In this document: positions 44,603 through 59,400 of the stretch, one piece after another | Numbering within the stretch: position 1 is the first letter of the stretch | Layout of the letters: the number at the start of each line of letters is the position of its first letter | From: Gorsachius magnificus | Lineage: Eukaryota > Chordata > Aves > Pelecaniformes > Ardeidae | Assembly (NCBI GenBank): GCA_034008185.1 | Contig: CM067082.1 | Location: 13,934,984-13,998,983 of the forward strand | Reading direction: 5' to 3' | DNA length: 64,000 bases | The notes under the pieces: generated by a model | Databases searched by the model: none | Told to the model about the DNA's origin: nothing | The model's input: only the letters and a program-made list of their open reading frames with translations | Position numbers and translations under genes: made by a program

Positions 44603-47600
44603 TCAAAGGGGTGTGATGAGGTTTCACTTATTAGTGTTGTTGGGCACTCTGATGTTATGACGTTGAACACCCGATGCTTCCCAGTTCCCTGATTATTGGG
44701 TTTGCTGTAGACCCAAAACAAGACAAGGCAATCCACAGACTCTCTGTAACCCAAAGAAACCCCCTGGTTAGTTCCGAGATGGAGCTTCAAAGCAATTGAC
44801 TCTTTCAGCAACCAGTTCTCATAGGAATTTTTTCCTAATGCTCCTTCTCAGGGTGTCAGCTCTTTAAAGAGAACACAAAGTGATTAGGTATTTTGTACTA
44901 TATTTTCTCATTTTATATTTGGTATTTATATATTCTTTCTTTCTATGTTATTCTTGAGGTGTTGGCTTTAGTCTCTAGTTGCACAGAAGAAGCTTTGCAA
45001 CAGCTTTACTAATATTCTTAGAATGATATTTTTCAAATGCCAGAGTGATTTAGGAGTCCAGATTCCAACTGGCTTGGGTGGTAATGCATCTAATTTGAAC
45101 CCCTTTAAATCTTTTGAAGTCAGATGCTTTGAGAATATCTTTGGGTCTGATCTACCTTTTAGAGAATAGTGTTTTCCTCTCAAATAATGTTTTTTAACCC
45201 TTCTCGTTATATGTCAGATACCTTATACTGTCTCTTTTGTACCTTCTTCTATAATTTTTATTTCCTCTTACACATGGCAGTAATACAGCTATGACATCTT
45301 ACCAGACTGCAGAGTTCTTGGAATCTAAACATTTGTGATACCTACACTGAAGTTCACATCATTGCACTCAATGTGAGTTGAGCTTTCCAAAGGAACACAA
45401 GGCACCTCAGCAATAAAGCTCTTCTCCTGGTGCAGAGTGGCTCCATGGTGTTAACCAAGCTGTATGACTGAATATAGGCCAGAAAAAGATGTGGTTCATT
45501 TTAGTGGGGAGAAAAACTCACAGCTGAGGTCATTCCTCCAATATTTGTAAGACCCCACTGATACCTGAGATCTCTTATCACTCTCATACCATCTGTCCTT
45601 CAAAAGGGCATACCAGCCACCTGGAGTGGGTTGCAGGTGGGTGCCCATACTGGTGCTGTCTCCAATAGAGTCATATCCCATCAAAAGACTTCTGCTCTGA
45701 CCATATTTAGATAATTTATCAGAATTAAATAAACTTCTTTGGTAAAATGCCTGAGGATGGTTTCTCACTTTTTGGTACCTAGGTGGAGTGAACTTGTTAA
45801 AGATCATGATGGCAGATTGTTTAATGCTGGCTAGGTCTGGGTGTCTCCACTGAGCAGCTGCTGAAGCAGCTAGGCTATCAGTGCCGGATGCTGCAATTGC
45901 ACTGGTGGGGAGTGGAGGGGTGAGATGACAGGCTTAAATGCTTAGGAAGATGCTGCTAGGCTGGAGGGAGATGAAGGGCAGCTGCTCTTAGCTCTGCTGG
46001 TAAGCTGTCTCTGGCCAATGTCCCCCCCTCCCTTTGCCATTAACATCTGCATAATTTCTAAAGGACTGATATTTCTGCAGTATAAAGTGTACTGGTGGTC
46101 CCGGGGCTCTTTGCATCTGTTACTGCACATTGAGGAATGATCTTGTTATCTTTTTTGTGGTGTCTCTGCTACTTCACATTTATTGCCAGAAAAAAAAATA
46201 AAACTACTCTGGCTGACTGCAGACATCTGCCTATTCAGTGTCTCACTGAGGTAACTGACCTCGCATTCAGCTTATTGGTGCAGTGAGGATCATGCTGGAT
46301 CCTTCTTTGATATCTGGAAGGGGTAAAATCAATTTCTTTGCCCTCCAGGGCATAGTTAGATTATTTGCATGGAGATTCCCTTCAGCAAGTGGAACAGTAT
46401 GTCCCCAAAGAAGTGACCGGTTCCAGTATTAGCTGAATTTTCTAGTTTACAAGATTCTGGCAGTGAAGATTTCCTGTAATGCTATGATTTGCATCTCAAA
46501 AGATGCCAGATTTAACTGTCACATGCATATCTCAGTTTGGAAGGCACAGGATCTCCTGAACACAATGTGTAAAATAGGGAACTATGAATTCTAGTCCTCG
46601 TTATATATAATTTCTTGCATTTTTCTGAGGTTCAGACATGACCTAACAAGATACACGTTCTTAGAAGACAACTGTCCTCTCCTGGATGTGGTGGTTCAAA
46701 AAAGATACCCATCTATTGAGTTCAGGTCTCTAAAATCATGAGTAGTTTAGGTTTGCTAGTGTTTTAACTGCCTTACAGAACTTTTTACTTTCTTTTAGTT
46801 AGGCAGAATTAAAGAATGGAGGTTAAATTGGTCATTTAATGAGGCTGTGAGAAAAAAGAACAGTTGCTAGAGACATTGATTTAAAAAAAAATATTTAAGA
46901 AACTGTTAAGGGGGAAATGGCACATTTTTAACCTTGAGATTTAGTACAATTAACAAAAAATACGTGAACTTCTGAATCTTGAAAAACCTTGGTCAGCCTT
47001 AAGAAGTTCAGCATTAATAGGTCTGCTGGTGTTTCTCATCTTCTGCAGAATTTTACTCGTGTAGCTTTTGAAACCCTTGTTTATGGAAGTTTAAAAAAAA
47101 CGTTGTGGAAGCACTGAGCACCCATTTTTAACAGTGAAGAGATAGAAAAAGAGAAAAATAATTACAAAATAGTACTTGCAACTTTCTGTATGTTAACATT
47201 TATCTCAGTGGTGACAGATCTTCCCTTCCTTTTGTAAATTCTGCTCAGACGCCAAACACAAAGGAGCAGAGAAGCTGCTCTGTGCATACACGTGGTCCCT
47301 GTAGGACCAAAAAAGGCAGCAATGGGTTGGGGAGCAGGCACTTCTCGATATATAAGGCTAGTTGGAAAGTCAATAAGTCAAGCCCACTGATAGGGATGCG
47401 TTTGTGCCCAGGTGGCTGGCCAAGGCCATGCCTGACTCGTACAATCTAAATGCAAAGACTAGGGATGTTTGAAGTGCATAAGTATGCATAAATCTTATCT
47501 GATCCTCCTGGTGTTTCCAGACCATGGGATTGATACCAGTAAGGCAGAACAGGCTTTTAAGCATTATGGAAAGCTGCTGCTTTTTTTGATTCATAGTACT

Positions 47601-50195
47601 ATCTCCCTGTCATTTGGTGGACAGGACTACAGGGAGTCATTATTGTCATGCAGTAATTGAGAAGGAAAACCTGCTCTTCATTAAAGTGATGTGGAATGAA
47701 TTTTGCAGGCAATGATATATTTGTGTTGGTAGCTTCAGCAGCTTCTCTGCCTTGTAATAACAATGGTGCCTGAAATAGCTCTCTGAGCCACAAAGCCCTA
47801 GAGTCAACCCACACCAGCACCTGCTGCTCCAGAACGTCTTTCCCATTACACTGAGTCCTGCTCATTAATAGCTGAGCACTTGCTGCACTTTATTTTCCTG
47901 TTTGTGTTTGTTGGCTGGGTGCTATTTTCTCATGGAGGTAAGGCTGAAGTTTATTCCGCGTTACACGTGTGAAAGCACAGTCACTGAGCTAGAAATGCTG
48001 GATGAGAAGGGATACTGCACCACGTTGTCTTGGGCTTTCTGCTTTTGCCAAGGGTGGGGGGGGGGGACGGGACAATTTTCCAGAAATGCTAAGCATAACT
48101 TACCTTGTAAACTGAGCCTTTATGAAGCTCCTCACTCTAGGAACTCCAAACTCACTGCTATCTTTGAAATAAAACCCAGCCTTTGGCTCAGTGCTTCTGA
48201 ACAATGCATATCTGACATCAAAAAATTAGGCACCTGATGTTAACGACCGTGTAAGACCACCATGATCTGGAAACCCAAGTAGCCCCAAACACAAGGACAT
48301 GCAGTCAGCCAAAGGCCACGTCTGCGTAGAGGCCGAGCTCCTTCCTATCCACTGCTTTCCCAGAAAACCAAGCACACGTTTCCATGGCTCATAAAGCTCA
48401 CTTTGAGATGGCTGTGTGATAGCAGATATGGGCTTGTACATAAGACAGCTCCAAAGGGTGCAAAGAAAGCAGGAGCTGGGTTTAGCAGAAAAACTTCTGA
48501 AGTATCCCATGAAGCATTTGTCATATCCCAGCTGGCTGGAGCCATGAATTCGGCTCAGTAGCATATTGGAACCTATTTAACAAAGGACAATGACAGACTA
48601 CAATAATAATAAAACTAATTAAAAGCTTGTGCCTTGTGAAGAAGTGACAGCTTAAAGCAGATAATTTTGCAGATGTCTGAGAAAGCTGAAATCGTTAACA
48701 TAGTTTTAATATAAGAAAGGAGTAATACTTCCAGTTAGAGTATTCCGCATGGACATAGCTGGAGAAATATTTTGTGATGCCCGGAAAAGTAGATTCTTCT
48801 CTGGTGCACCTGCAGCATGGCTCCTTTCAAGGGAGATAGATAAACCAATTCACACCGCACTCGCCATGCTGAACAGGCAGTCAGAAGTTAACAGCAGATA
48901 AATCGCTGTTGGTAAATAGCAGTTTGTGCTCTCAATTGCCGGCTGCAGGTGATTTTCCTAATTCCCCTTCCATTCACATCAGGGAGAGCAGATCTGGTCC
49001 TTTTACCTCCAGTGGGGCTGCAATTTATTGGGAGGGGAGGGCACTCGCCCCTTCTCAGCAGGGTCTCCCTCCTTCATCACAGCAGGACCTTTGCCTGCAT
49101 CGTCTGGTCCGGGAAGCATAAAACGCTCAGCTAACCTTGCTGGCAACACTTGTGGGATGAACTGTATGGCTCTAGGGTTTGTCAGAGCAGTACTGAAACG
49201 TTGCAAAATGTGTCACTTTGAAAAATGTTTTCCTAAATATGCAATTAAAGTGATGACAGCTTCCTAGAGGTTGCAGTGTTACATATTTTACAACGTTATG
49301 ATGTCTTTGTGCTGCGTACCAGTCTTTTATGTGCAGCTAAACAAACTGTGATGGAAGAGGTTTAAGTATTCATTTGAGAATAGGCCATTATAAGTACATC
49401 CATATTTATGATCAAGACGTATAGGACTGCATTGTTTCTAGCTGCATAGTTATTATTCCTCTGTAATTGCAAAAATACACCCTGCCAGTTTTGCTTTTTA
49501 GTTACAAACTTCAATGAAGCAACTAATTTGAGTTACCTTTTCACAGCTGAGAACTCTGGAGTTGCTTTAAATGTTCAATACTTTTCTGTCTGAAGTATTT
49601 TTTCACAACAGTGACTTTTTATGGAGATCACTGACAGAATAAGAGTTTTGAATATTTTTTCAAATACCAAATTATACTCAGTGTACTGTCCAGGAGCTGC
49701 TCTTTAAAATCTGCTGATTGAATGCATAAGTAAGTGTTCAACATGAATGGAAAACATCTCTCATTATTTTTAGCCTGATAATCTGCATATTATTCAATAT
49801 AATACAGTAGTTAAGCCAAGAACTACAAATACAAATGTTACTTCAATTCTTAAATTCATAATCTATTTCTATTTTCTTCAGATGCATCGTGCCTTATAAC
49901 CACAGACTATGTTATTTCTGAGACATGGAGAGATCTAATAGGTCAAGTGTGAAGAACTGTATTAGCTAATTTTGACATTAGGAGTATGTGTTCTCACATA
50001 GTTGAGAATCTACAGATTCATGTTTTATGAGAATTCAAACTGATTGAACTTTCTCCTTTAAGTGTCAGAAATAAATCTGAAGGGACAGCTAAGTGCAATC
50101 TACCCCCTTTTAATTAGATAATGAAGCCTTCTGTATCTGCTGCTTATTCCATGTGCCATGTACCACAAGAGTGGAGAAATAAGTTGCATGCTTCC

Positions 50196-50217
50196 ATATA
50201 TATATATATATATATAT
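50196..50217. repeat. (AT)11 dinucleotide repeat
   Basis: Eleven AT units, followed within 40 bp by a second shorter TATATATATG stretch. Confidence 0.95.
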
Positions 50218-52567
50218 GTACGTATAGGCTATTAATGTATATATATGTATTCATGTTAATAGCCGTTACACTTAAATACTATTCCAAATAATATCCATGT
50301 AATGTAACTGGTGTTATTTGTTAATATTAACAAGAGGCCAGATTTATGACACACTGAGATGTAGCACATGTGGTACCTTTTAAAATGCATGACTGCAACT
50401 AATTGCTGTATGTGCGTGTGGTGTCAAATCTACAGAGGTGACAAAACCAGAACTGTCAGGAAAATTGTTGGAAACTTCAGCATTTAATTGGTGGAGTAAT
50501 CAGTTTCTAGTTAGAAATTATGACTCTTCCTGACAGACTAGAAACATCCCAATGTTTCATTTGGAAGTACTGAAAAATAGAACAGAGGGTTATCCCTCTG
50601 CAGGCTGCTAATCTGTTAGGGGAGACATTAAACCTTTGAAAGCATTGAGTGTGGACAATGTAATTAAAAGGAAATGGCAACCAGCTCCCCAAAGCATATG
50701 ATCTTAGGCTAAGTTTCATCTGCTATGCTCTTGAAGAAGAATTTCTTTGGGCCATTGAGCTTGCGTGACAACCCCTGATACTTAGAGTCAGTCAGAAAAT
50801 GTCAGCAGTAACCTAGAAGACACGGGAGATGACCAGATCCAAGTGGCATCAAAGAAATGGCCACTGCCTGTATTCCTTATAAAATTCTGCTAGATACACT
50901 TGCAAGAGTAAGGTTTCAATCTCCCCCTGTACTGTTGAGGAGCAACTGTGCTGTTGGAAATTTTATGAACCATGAATAAAATCCAGAAAAAGAAGGAAAC
51001 TACATGCCAAATCACAGCTGTCCCATATTTCCTCTGAGACAGAGAGTCCCAGGAGAGGGACTTCTGCAACAATGTGGGCTCATAGAACAGAAATTTCCAT
51101 AGAGAGAAAGAAAATACACCAGTTTTCCTCTGCCAAGTTTGAGCAGTTAACGTTTGGAAGCTCCCACAGGGTGTGCAATAAATAACCTTGAGAAAGAGAC
51201 CCTTAAGGCTGGTGCCAAAGGAATTCCTCATATTTGAAAAAAAATTGCATGGAAAGCCCCTTCAGTGATGGGACTGGGAAGACTGATCTTTAGTGGAGAT
51301 CTGTGACTGAATTGCACTTAGATGGTAAAATCCTTCCCTTTTATTTAGGTTCAAACAAGTTCCCAGCTGGAGTCCATCAACTTGGAAAGCGGATACAGTT
51401 CAGAAGAAATCGAGGAGTTATGGGACTTACAATTTTCTTTCCTGAAATTTCTAAAGAATTCTTTTTCAAAGAACTCATTTACTACCTTTTGTTAGATGAA
51501 AAAGATTGAAACAAAAATGCAGAAGAGAGAAATAATGGAAGAAGCGTAAATGGGAAAAAAAAGTAATCTCAAGGTAAGCTACATCTGCTGGTTTCCTTTT
51601 TTCCAGGCTTCCAGACCGGTGTTGGGAAGAGTTTTGAATTTGCTCATTCTGCCAGTGTGATTACTTGCGTATCTTTGAAAACAGATTTACACATGTACTT
51701 AGAAGAGACTCTTCTTGAAACAGGAATAAACAAGTGTTTCCTCCATGGTTTTGCATGTGTGTTCACACAACAACATACAGTTTCTGAGTAATGTGTAGAA
51801 TAAACAGTATCCATCTGTTTGGAAGATGATTATCTGCCAGTTTGATACTGTCTATTTGGGTGCTTTTCTCTATGTTTGTGCTTATGGCAAATGCACAGCA
51901 CTGACCAGCGAAATGTTCTGTCTATCTGTATGGCATGACACAAGACAAGCAAGAGGTCGGGATTCCTCATTGTGCCATGGTAAAAAAAAAGGAAAAACTA
52001 TGAAAAAAATGACTTAATGCAGAGGCTAAACCCCAAATGGGTCAGCAGTCTGGAAGCCCCTATAATGGCTCAGAGCAGTGTCAGCTGCAGTGGAGTGTGT
52101 AATCTTGTAAAGGGGTGTGCGTGTCTGCATGTGCAAACAGATAAAGGTGTGTGTAACCATCTGTCTACAACTAGGGACTATCTATTGGATACTGGGAATA
52201 AGATTTGGATGCCTCAGCACAGGCATGTAGTCTAATCTGAAACAGCCTGGGATCTCCTGACATCCAGATGTGATTGGCAGATGTGACAGAGGACCCTCTG
52301 GAGACTCGATGTCTTTCTGGGCCAGCAGCTAGAGGTCAGATAGGAAACTTGTGGCCATATAAAACAACTCATTTGGTTGGTCAAATTCTTCGGAATGTGA
52401 CTGTAAAGAAGACCCAGGTCTTATTTTGACAGTACTGAGGTAAACATGCAAAATCAAAGATATTTCTTTAGAAATTACAGGCTCAGATTTTGTCTTCCAT
52501 CTTCCACTTTATAACATTACATTCCCTGTCACTGCACTCTACATTTAATAGAGCAAATACATCAACT

Positions 52568-53702
52568 TCATAGAATCATAGAATGCTTCGGGTTGGAACG
52601 GACCTTTAGCGGTCATCTAGTCCAACCCCCCTGCAGTGAGCAGGGACATCTTTAGTCGATCAGAGCCCCATCCAACCTCAGCTTGAATGTATGTAGGGAT
52701 GGGGCCTCCACTACCTCTCTGGGCAACCCCTTCCAGTGTTTCAGTACCCTCATTGTAAAAAAATTTTCCCTTATATCCAGTCTAAACCTACCCTGTTTTA
52801 GTTTAAAACCATTACCCATTGTCCTGTCACAGCAGACCTTGCTAAAAAGATTTTCCCCATCTTTCCTATAGGCCCCCTTTAGATACTGAAAGGCCGCAAT
52901 CAGGTCTTCCTGCAGCCTTCTCTTCTCCAGGCTGAACAAGTCCAACTCTCTCAGCCTGTCCTCATGGGAGAGGTGCTCCAGCCCTCAGATCATTTTTGTG
53001 ACCTCCTCTGGACCCGCTCCAACAGTTCCATGTCCTTCTTGTGCTGAGGGCTCCAGAGCTGGACACAGTACTCCAGGTGAGGTCTCACCAGAGCAGAGTA
53101 GAGGGGCAGAATCCCCTCCCTCGACCTGCTGGCCACGCTTCTCCTGATGCAGCCCAGGGTACGGTTGGCCTTCTGGGCCGCCAGCGCACATTGCCGGCTC
53201 ATGTCCAGCTTTTCATCCACCAGCACCCCCAAGTCCCTCTTGGCAGGGCTGCTCTCAATCCTTTCTTCCCCCAGCCTGTATTGATACTGGGGATTGCCCT
53301 GGCAAAGATGCAGGACCTTGCACTTGGCCCTGTTGAACCTCGTGAAGTTCACACAGGCCCACTTCTCCAGCCTGTCCAGGTCTCTTTGGATGACATCCCG
53401 TCCTGCTGGTGTGTCAACCACATCACTCAGCTTGGTGTCGTCTGCAAACTTGTTGGGGGTGCACTTGGTCTTGCTGTCTATGTCATTGATGAATATATTA
53501 AACAGCACTGGTCCCATTACAGACCCCTGAGGTACACCACTTGTCACCGGTCTCCATCTGGACATCGAGCCGTTGACCACTACCTTCTGGATGTGACCAT
53601 CCAACCAATATCCACCAAACAGTCCACCCATCAAATCTGTATCTCCCAATTTAGAGAGAAGGATGTTGTGGGGGACCATGTCAAAGGCTTTACAGAATGA
53701 CA
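52568..53702 (-). mobile_element. CR1 LINE, 1.1 kb, 5'-truncated
   Basis: Minus-strand CR1 with its tail at the left (TCATAGAATCATAGAATGCT, then GGGTTGGAACGGACC). It extends back through the 3' UTR and the C-terminal half of ORF2 into the catalytic part of the reverse transcriptase. The 5' break lies within the AFDMVPH motif. It is the longest continuous CR1 body in the window, with no target duplication, as usual for CR1. Confidence 0.97.
52652..53702 (-). pseudogene. CR1 ORF2 reverse transcriptase fragment
   Basis: Codons 53702-52990 are open (237 residues) and include [35 protein letters not shown], the catalytic FADDTKL, and [20 protein letters not shown]. The frame then shifts near 52985-52990, and the rest of ORF2 ([40 protein letters not shown]) reads in another frame from 52945 to 52652. 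Endonuclease and ORF1 are absent. This would be the enzyme that copies CR1 RNA at the target site; here it is a dead fragment, though the FADD active site survives. Confidence 0.92.
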
Positions 53703-55994
53703 TCCATAAATACTTGCATGTAAAACTTGCATGTAAATACCATTTCTGTCAACATCCCTATAGGGGACAGAACGTAAAGCTGAGGGCTTCTTTTCAATTG
53801 GTTATTTTCTCCAAGTCAGTCCCACTTCCAAACAAGAGAAAAGGAAAATGAATAATAATAAGAGAACTTCCCTGAGACACAAGTGTTTAACTATTTGCCC
53901 ACAATAAAATACCCAAGTAAAGACAGAAGAGGTTGGATCAGACTGTTTCCAAATAAGTATTCAGTGCCAGACCTGCCCATTACTGGTAAATGACCATATC
54001 CAAGAACACTGGAGTGGGTTAGAGACTTAATTCTTTATTTCATAGTGATTATGCCATGGAAGCCTCTCTGGCTGAGGGAATAGTTCTTGTTACTACTGAA
54101 TATGAAGGGCCAATGTGTCAGCTCAGCCCTGTCAGCTACCACCTTTGCTCCTGCAAAGGCAACGACTGAGAATACCTTCTGCCAGAGGTATGCAAAAGTG
54201 AAGAACTCCCTCTGTGACTTGTCTACTCACCAACGATTACTTTACAAATTCTAATTAAGCCTTTCTGGTCTGAGATTTACAATACAGCAACCCTAATGTT
54301 AGGTTTTCAGAATAGCCAAGGAGTCTTCTCAGGGGTGTTCAGCTAAGGAAGTGAGACCTCAGTGAGGGCAAGAGTTGAGCTGTGGCTGTGATGACAGCTA
54401 CGTAGGTCACGATGTTCTTCACTCCTCTGTCAGCAATGTGCAAACACTTCTATTCACACAGCTACTGCAGTTGTAAAGCAAGTTGCAAAAGCAAATAAAA
54501 CTTCGAAGGTGCTTCAAAGTCTGAAGCATTGTCCAGGAGAATTGGATTATAATTCTGTTTTTCTGATAAGAGTTTGTCACCCTCTATTTTTTCAGAGTAG
54601 TTTCAGGAGCCACAGAGTCTGTCACTACCGAACCTGCATGGTTCTTGGAGTCCAGACTTCTCCTAGCAAATTTCATAAGCTTGTTTTTGCTTGTTGGTGG
54701 TGCCAGTGAAGTGGGCCATCATGAGAGCACTGAGCATTCACCCCAGCTGCATTTGTTTGTCGCTGATGCAAAACGTGGAACTGGTGGGTGAGGGAGGGAT
54801 ACCGAGTGTGGGCTACTGATACTGTTCATATCTTTAAAAGTCATCACAGCCGTGATGGGAAACCTTAGAAGAAGTACAGCATGTCAGCAGAGAGCAGGAG
54901 TCACTGTAAGTGCTACATGCCAGACAATCCGACATTTCCTCCCCAGCTGTTCAAGCCACCTGGGTGTTTCTGTGCAGAATAGCAAGGTTTACTGTCAGGC
55001 TGTGGTCACGTCACCCAAGAAGAAAATCTATAATTTTTCAGCCCTGAAAAAGTCCCCTGTGCAAGTTTTAGGGACTCTTAATTCTCAGATCTGCTTTTCT
55101 GAGAGTCTTGTAAGAGTACATCAGAAGATTTATTGCTTTGCAGAAGGAAGATAAAAGAGGATTAAAGCAACCATTTGAGCATCATCTGTTTAAGCCCAAG
55201 AGTAGTGGAAGTGCCTTGACTCAAACAGATTAGCCATGATCATTAACTTAACTTGACTCTTTCCCAAGAGGATGACTTATTTTCAAAATTCCCAAGTATT
55301 AACTTTGATGGACCTCTAAGAGAAATTTGTTTTTCTTTATTGAGATGTCTTTAAATTTGACCCTCTTTTAAAGTCAACTGTAACAGGACCTGGTGCTGAG
55401 AGATGCCAGGAACTGACCACCTGCTCCCCAGATTTCTCTGTGGGAAGTGGAAAAGAAAATGCCTCTGTCTACCACAGCTGTAGAGTTTAGAATATGGTAA
55501 ACTGGACGTCAAAGAGCAATGCTTTTGCTTTCAGCTCTTAATAACAAAAAGGTGCTTAAAATTAAGATTCAAAGACTGTGCTTAAGGCTTGCAGAGATTA
55601 TGAGCTTGCAGAGCTAGGTGCTACTGCGTCTTGACAGTGTGGGAAGATCAAAGTTAATTACTTCAGCAACCAAACGGGGGTTTAGAAGTCCAGCCTTTGG
55701 CATGTACTTCTGAAAAACCTTGGCCTGTGTTAAGTATAACTGAAAGGAATGCGGCTTTATAAGATAGAAGTCTTTGCAGATGGGAATATTGTTCTCCACA
55801 TGCAAAAAATGTGTTCATACAGATTGGTGCTTAGATGTACTTGATCAATGCCTTTTTAAATTTTCTTTATCTTTTGTTTTGTTTTGTTTTGTTTTTTGTT
55901 TTTGTTAGAACATCAGTAAATCTCTTTCCAGCATAAGTATTGTGTATAAGACACTGGAGGTAATTTTTTCACCTTTTTCGACAGTAGTCATCTC
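53703..55994. other. Non-coding unique sequence
   Basis: No feature that I can support except a (GTTTT)n-like T-rich stretch at 55872-55906. Confidence 0.6.
55872..55906. repeat. (TTTTG)n simple repeat
   Basis: Repeated TTTTG units with slight irregularity. Confidence 0.85.
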
Positions 55995-56425
55995 TCAGCT
56001 GAAGCTCTATATCCAATTTCCAGGCCCACACTTCTGTGAAGCTATGGACAAATTGCAGATAGTCGAGAGAAGGGGAATAAGGATGACAACAGTCTTGAAA
56101 AACATGACCTTTGGAGGAAGGTTTAAATGATAGAGTTTGTTCAGTCTAGAGAAGCGGAGACTACAGCTGACATGATAACAGCTCTCTGATATGTATAAAG
56201 TTATTATGAAGAGGTCAGCGATAAATTGTTCTGTGAACATTTGGGAGCTGGACAAGAAGCAACTGAACTTTCAGCAAACAAGATTCAGGTGAGATTTTAG
56301 GAAAATATTTTTATAAGCACAGTTAGAGCATTGCAACACGCTACTGAGGGAGCCAGTGAAATCTCCTTCTCATGCAGATTTCATGACAAACATCTGTTCA
56401 GGACGGTCTTGGCAAACGGGAGACT
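55995..56425 (+). mobile_element. Ancient CR1 LINE fragment
   Basis: The order ATGGACAAATTGCAGATAGT, GAAAAACATGACCTTTGGAG, TTGTTCAGTCTAGAGAAGC, GACATGATAACAGCTCTC, GATTCAGGTGAGATTTTAGG and GTGAAATCTCCTTCTCATGC follows the old CR1 ORF2 C-terminal region ([36 protein letters not shown]..) to the end of ORF2. It is riddled with stops and small indels, so it is far older than the other CR1 copies and probably predates bird diversification. Confidence 0.85.
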
Positions 56426-59400
56426 TGGCATCCAAATGAGTGGATTGTCTAAACGGCCTTTGAAGTCCCATTCTGGTTTACTTTCCTGTGCCTGTAAATT
56501 TTCTTTGTGCGCGTCTCTTGTTTGCACACTCTAAGAAATATGATGTTTTTAAAGCTAGTGATCTGAAGGTGCACCTTTTGATAGCTTCATTCTTGGTGTG
56601 TTCAACCCTTGCCACGTTTCCTCATCTGGTATTGGAGTCACCACTGGACAAGGTGACCTGGCAGGAGCTTCCTAGTGTCTCAGCAAGCCCTGAAGCATGT
56701 CTTGAAGGCCCCTGAGCCACCAGAGCTCTTAGGGCAAGGTGCCAATGAGTCTTCTAAGGCAGTTTAAAGCAGTCTTTTAGAGCCATCCTCTGCTTTCTTG
56801 TGTGCTCCCTATAGCCTAGCATAACAGAACAAAGGTGCCCTGGAGTGGAATTCCTACACACAAGAAACAGAGCTACTGCAGGTCTTGCTGTATTGAAAAA
56901 AAGCCAAAAGGTTTCCTTTCTGCTTGTAGGACAATATGGTTTGAGGTAGGTGAGAATGGAGGGAACTTGAATAGGTAATGCTGAAGATCTGCGTGTTTTT
57001 TTTCTCCATTAGGTTTTAATGACTCTGTGACTTGCTAACACCAAAGTACCAGTGCAAACTGTTGCTTCCCATTTTGTAGGTTGCTGTAGGATGGAAATAA
57101 TGGGGGAAAACCAGTACTTATGTTGCTTTGTCACTGCAAATGATTCTCTGTGGCTCTGAAAACTTTAGTGACAAACAAATGCTGCTGGCTTGGTTTCGCT
57201 TGAAGCTTCTGCAGAATTTGAACAGCAGAAGTTGTCAAAAAGACATATGTTTTTAATGAAGAATATGTTGTTTATACCATTTGCTTTTTGAGAAGAAAAA
57301 TTACTCATTCTGGAACTTTTCTGACATTTCTGTGACTCAAAGTCTTACTATTTTTTAACAAAAAATGAGTTCTCATCTATTCTAATTTTCTCAGTTTATT
57401 GTTTTGTGAGTATTATTTTATCATTCACTCCTTCAACTTTCCTTTTCCTCATTTTGTCATAGGCTTTTCAAGCCCTGCAGTGCCCCAGGAACTGTTGGTG
57501 TGAGAGCATGCGTGCACATAGGTGGTGCTTATAAGGATGTCACTTACTCCACGTGGTCGTTTTACTGTTGGTTTTTTGTTTTTTTTCCTTTGAAACTCTC
57601 TCTTACATCTTGTTTCTGTTATTACTGCTGGTGTAGAACTGGATCCCATCTTTTTTTCTGGTTTTGGTCTGCTGGAGGATGACCGGCCAGCAAAAATGTA
57701 TCTTTTGCTCCAGTGGATTTTATTTTCTTTGATGACAGGATCTCTCTGTCAGTCCTCCTGGATCTGATCCTGGCTCTGTCTTTCTCTGATTATTCAGCAG
57801 TTGTGTTCAGGTTTACCTCCATCAAATCTGCTGTACCCTTGAATGACACATGCCAGTTGCACCTTACCACTGCTCTGTAGCTGTGAGACTGAATTCAGAA
57901 ACACAGCCTGTGTTGCCCTCAGACCTGAGTCTCCTACATTATCCTAACTTTTGTTAAATGCTGTCGGTCATTGCTCTTTGAAACCTCACTGTCAGGTACT
58001 TGGGAGAGTGCATAGCAATGCAAAACAGCAATCTTGTGTGTGTGTGTGTGTGTGTGTGTTGTCTTTGCAGTCAGATTTTTTACTATGGTTTCTGTTTTCT
58101 GATTGCTTTATTGTTAGCGTTGTTTTGTGCTCAAATTCCCATTCGGGTCTAGTGGATTTAATTTTGCTGTGTTGTTCTTTGGCCTCTTGCTGTTACAAAA
58201 TAATGTTACAAAACTTGCTCTCAGTTTCCTGGCCACAGCTGATACCTGCGTGCTGCCAACAGACCACTTTTCCGAACTGGAGCTGTAATCCACTGTAGCA
58301 ATGTTGCTTCCTGACACACAGAGAGGGTATGCCAATTCTGATTTTTTCTCACAATATCCATTTAAGATTTCAGAAAGCTGTAGAATCTTTGCCTTTGCTG
58401 TAAAACCTCTTTGTTAATGCATGTGACATGTATGTGGTTTGCTTTAAGCTGAGTATTCAGGACTATCGAGTCGGCACATCCCTCTGTTTTATGATGTCAG
58501 ATCTTAAATTTGGTGAGATTACTGCTAATCCACCTTGAAATGGAATCACATATATCCCAGCACCATCTACATGGGGTAAAATAGAATGTCTCAGGGTAGG
58601 CTGTCTTGTAAGATGGCTGGTCTCAGACTTTGAATATTTACAATATGTAGAGCCTCGTCGTGGAAAGAGCCTTACTGCTTGCCCTAAAGCATCCAGCAGC
58701 AGCAGCAGCTCTCAGAGGCAGAAACCTCTCTTCCTCTCCTGGCTGGAGAGTCTGCATAAAATGGATTTGCTTGCAGTTGCTTGTGGTTGACTTTTATACA
58801 GTACATTCACCAGAAAGGGAGTAGAGGGAACCCTTGCATTCTAAATACCATAACTGATACCCTTAGCCCAGTATCTTTCTGAGCATACCTCCTTTCTCTG
58901 TTGGAGCTACCCTAGTAGATGCTGTAGGCTGACTTTACAAAGTCACTGATCTGTGCTCCTTCTGAGACATCACATGTTCACTCAAGCTGTTCTGTAATGC
59001 TGTGGTGTTTTATGACAAATGCTTTCCTTTTGATCAGGTTTACTCTTCCAAATGTCTGGTTTTTGGTCTATGACTTTCTCCATATTTCTTTACTTTGCTT
59101 TAACTGCCTCAAGGAGCCTGCACTTTTGACAAATGTGTGGAAAGCCCATATAGTTGGCTGCTCCTGTTGGTTGCTGGGTTTGTTTCACAGTTTCTCATTC
59201 AGGCATTTCCCAACTGCTTGTGTCTTTCAGAATTCCCTTAATGTTCGGTCCTGGTGACCTCAGTCCTGGTGGACTCCAGTTCACTTGCTGGCAGCTGGTC
59301 AGGGTTTGTCATAGCTGGATACCATGATCTCCAGTTGCCACATCATTAGTGCCTTGCTTGGTACATAACAGGTCAACTGCAAAGTCTAGGTGATCCCCTC

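Larger units (their letters stand above)
41331..52567. other. Long non-coding interval (11 kb)
   Basis: No coding exon, RNA gene or young mobile element was recognised. Minor items: a possible old interspersed repeat at 44536-44602, an (AT)11 run at 50196-50217, an 11-G run with flanking G triplets at 48052-48070 and AT-rich stretches near 42520-42570. Open frames here are all short and without motifs. Confidence 0.55.

Noticed and set aside
48052..48070. G-quadruplex candidate (GGG, 11-G run, GGG)
   Set aside because: Short and isolated, with no promoter or repeat context; not strong enough to report as a feature.
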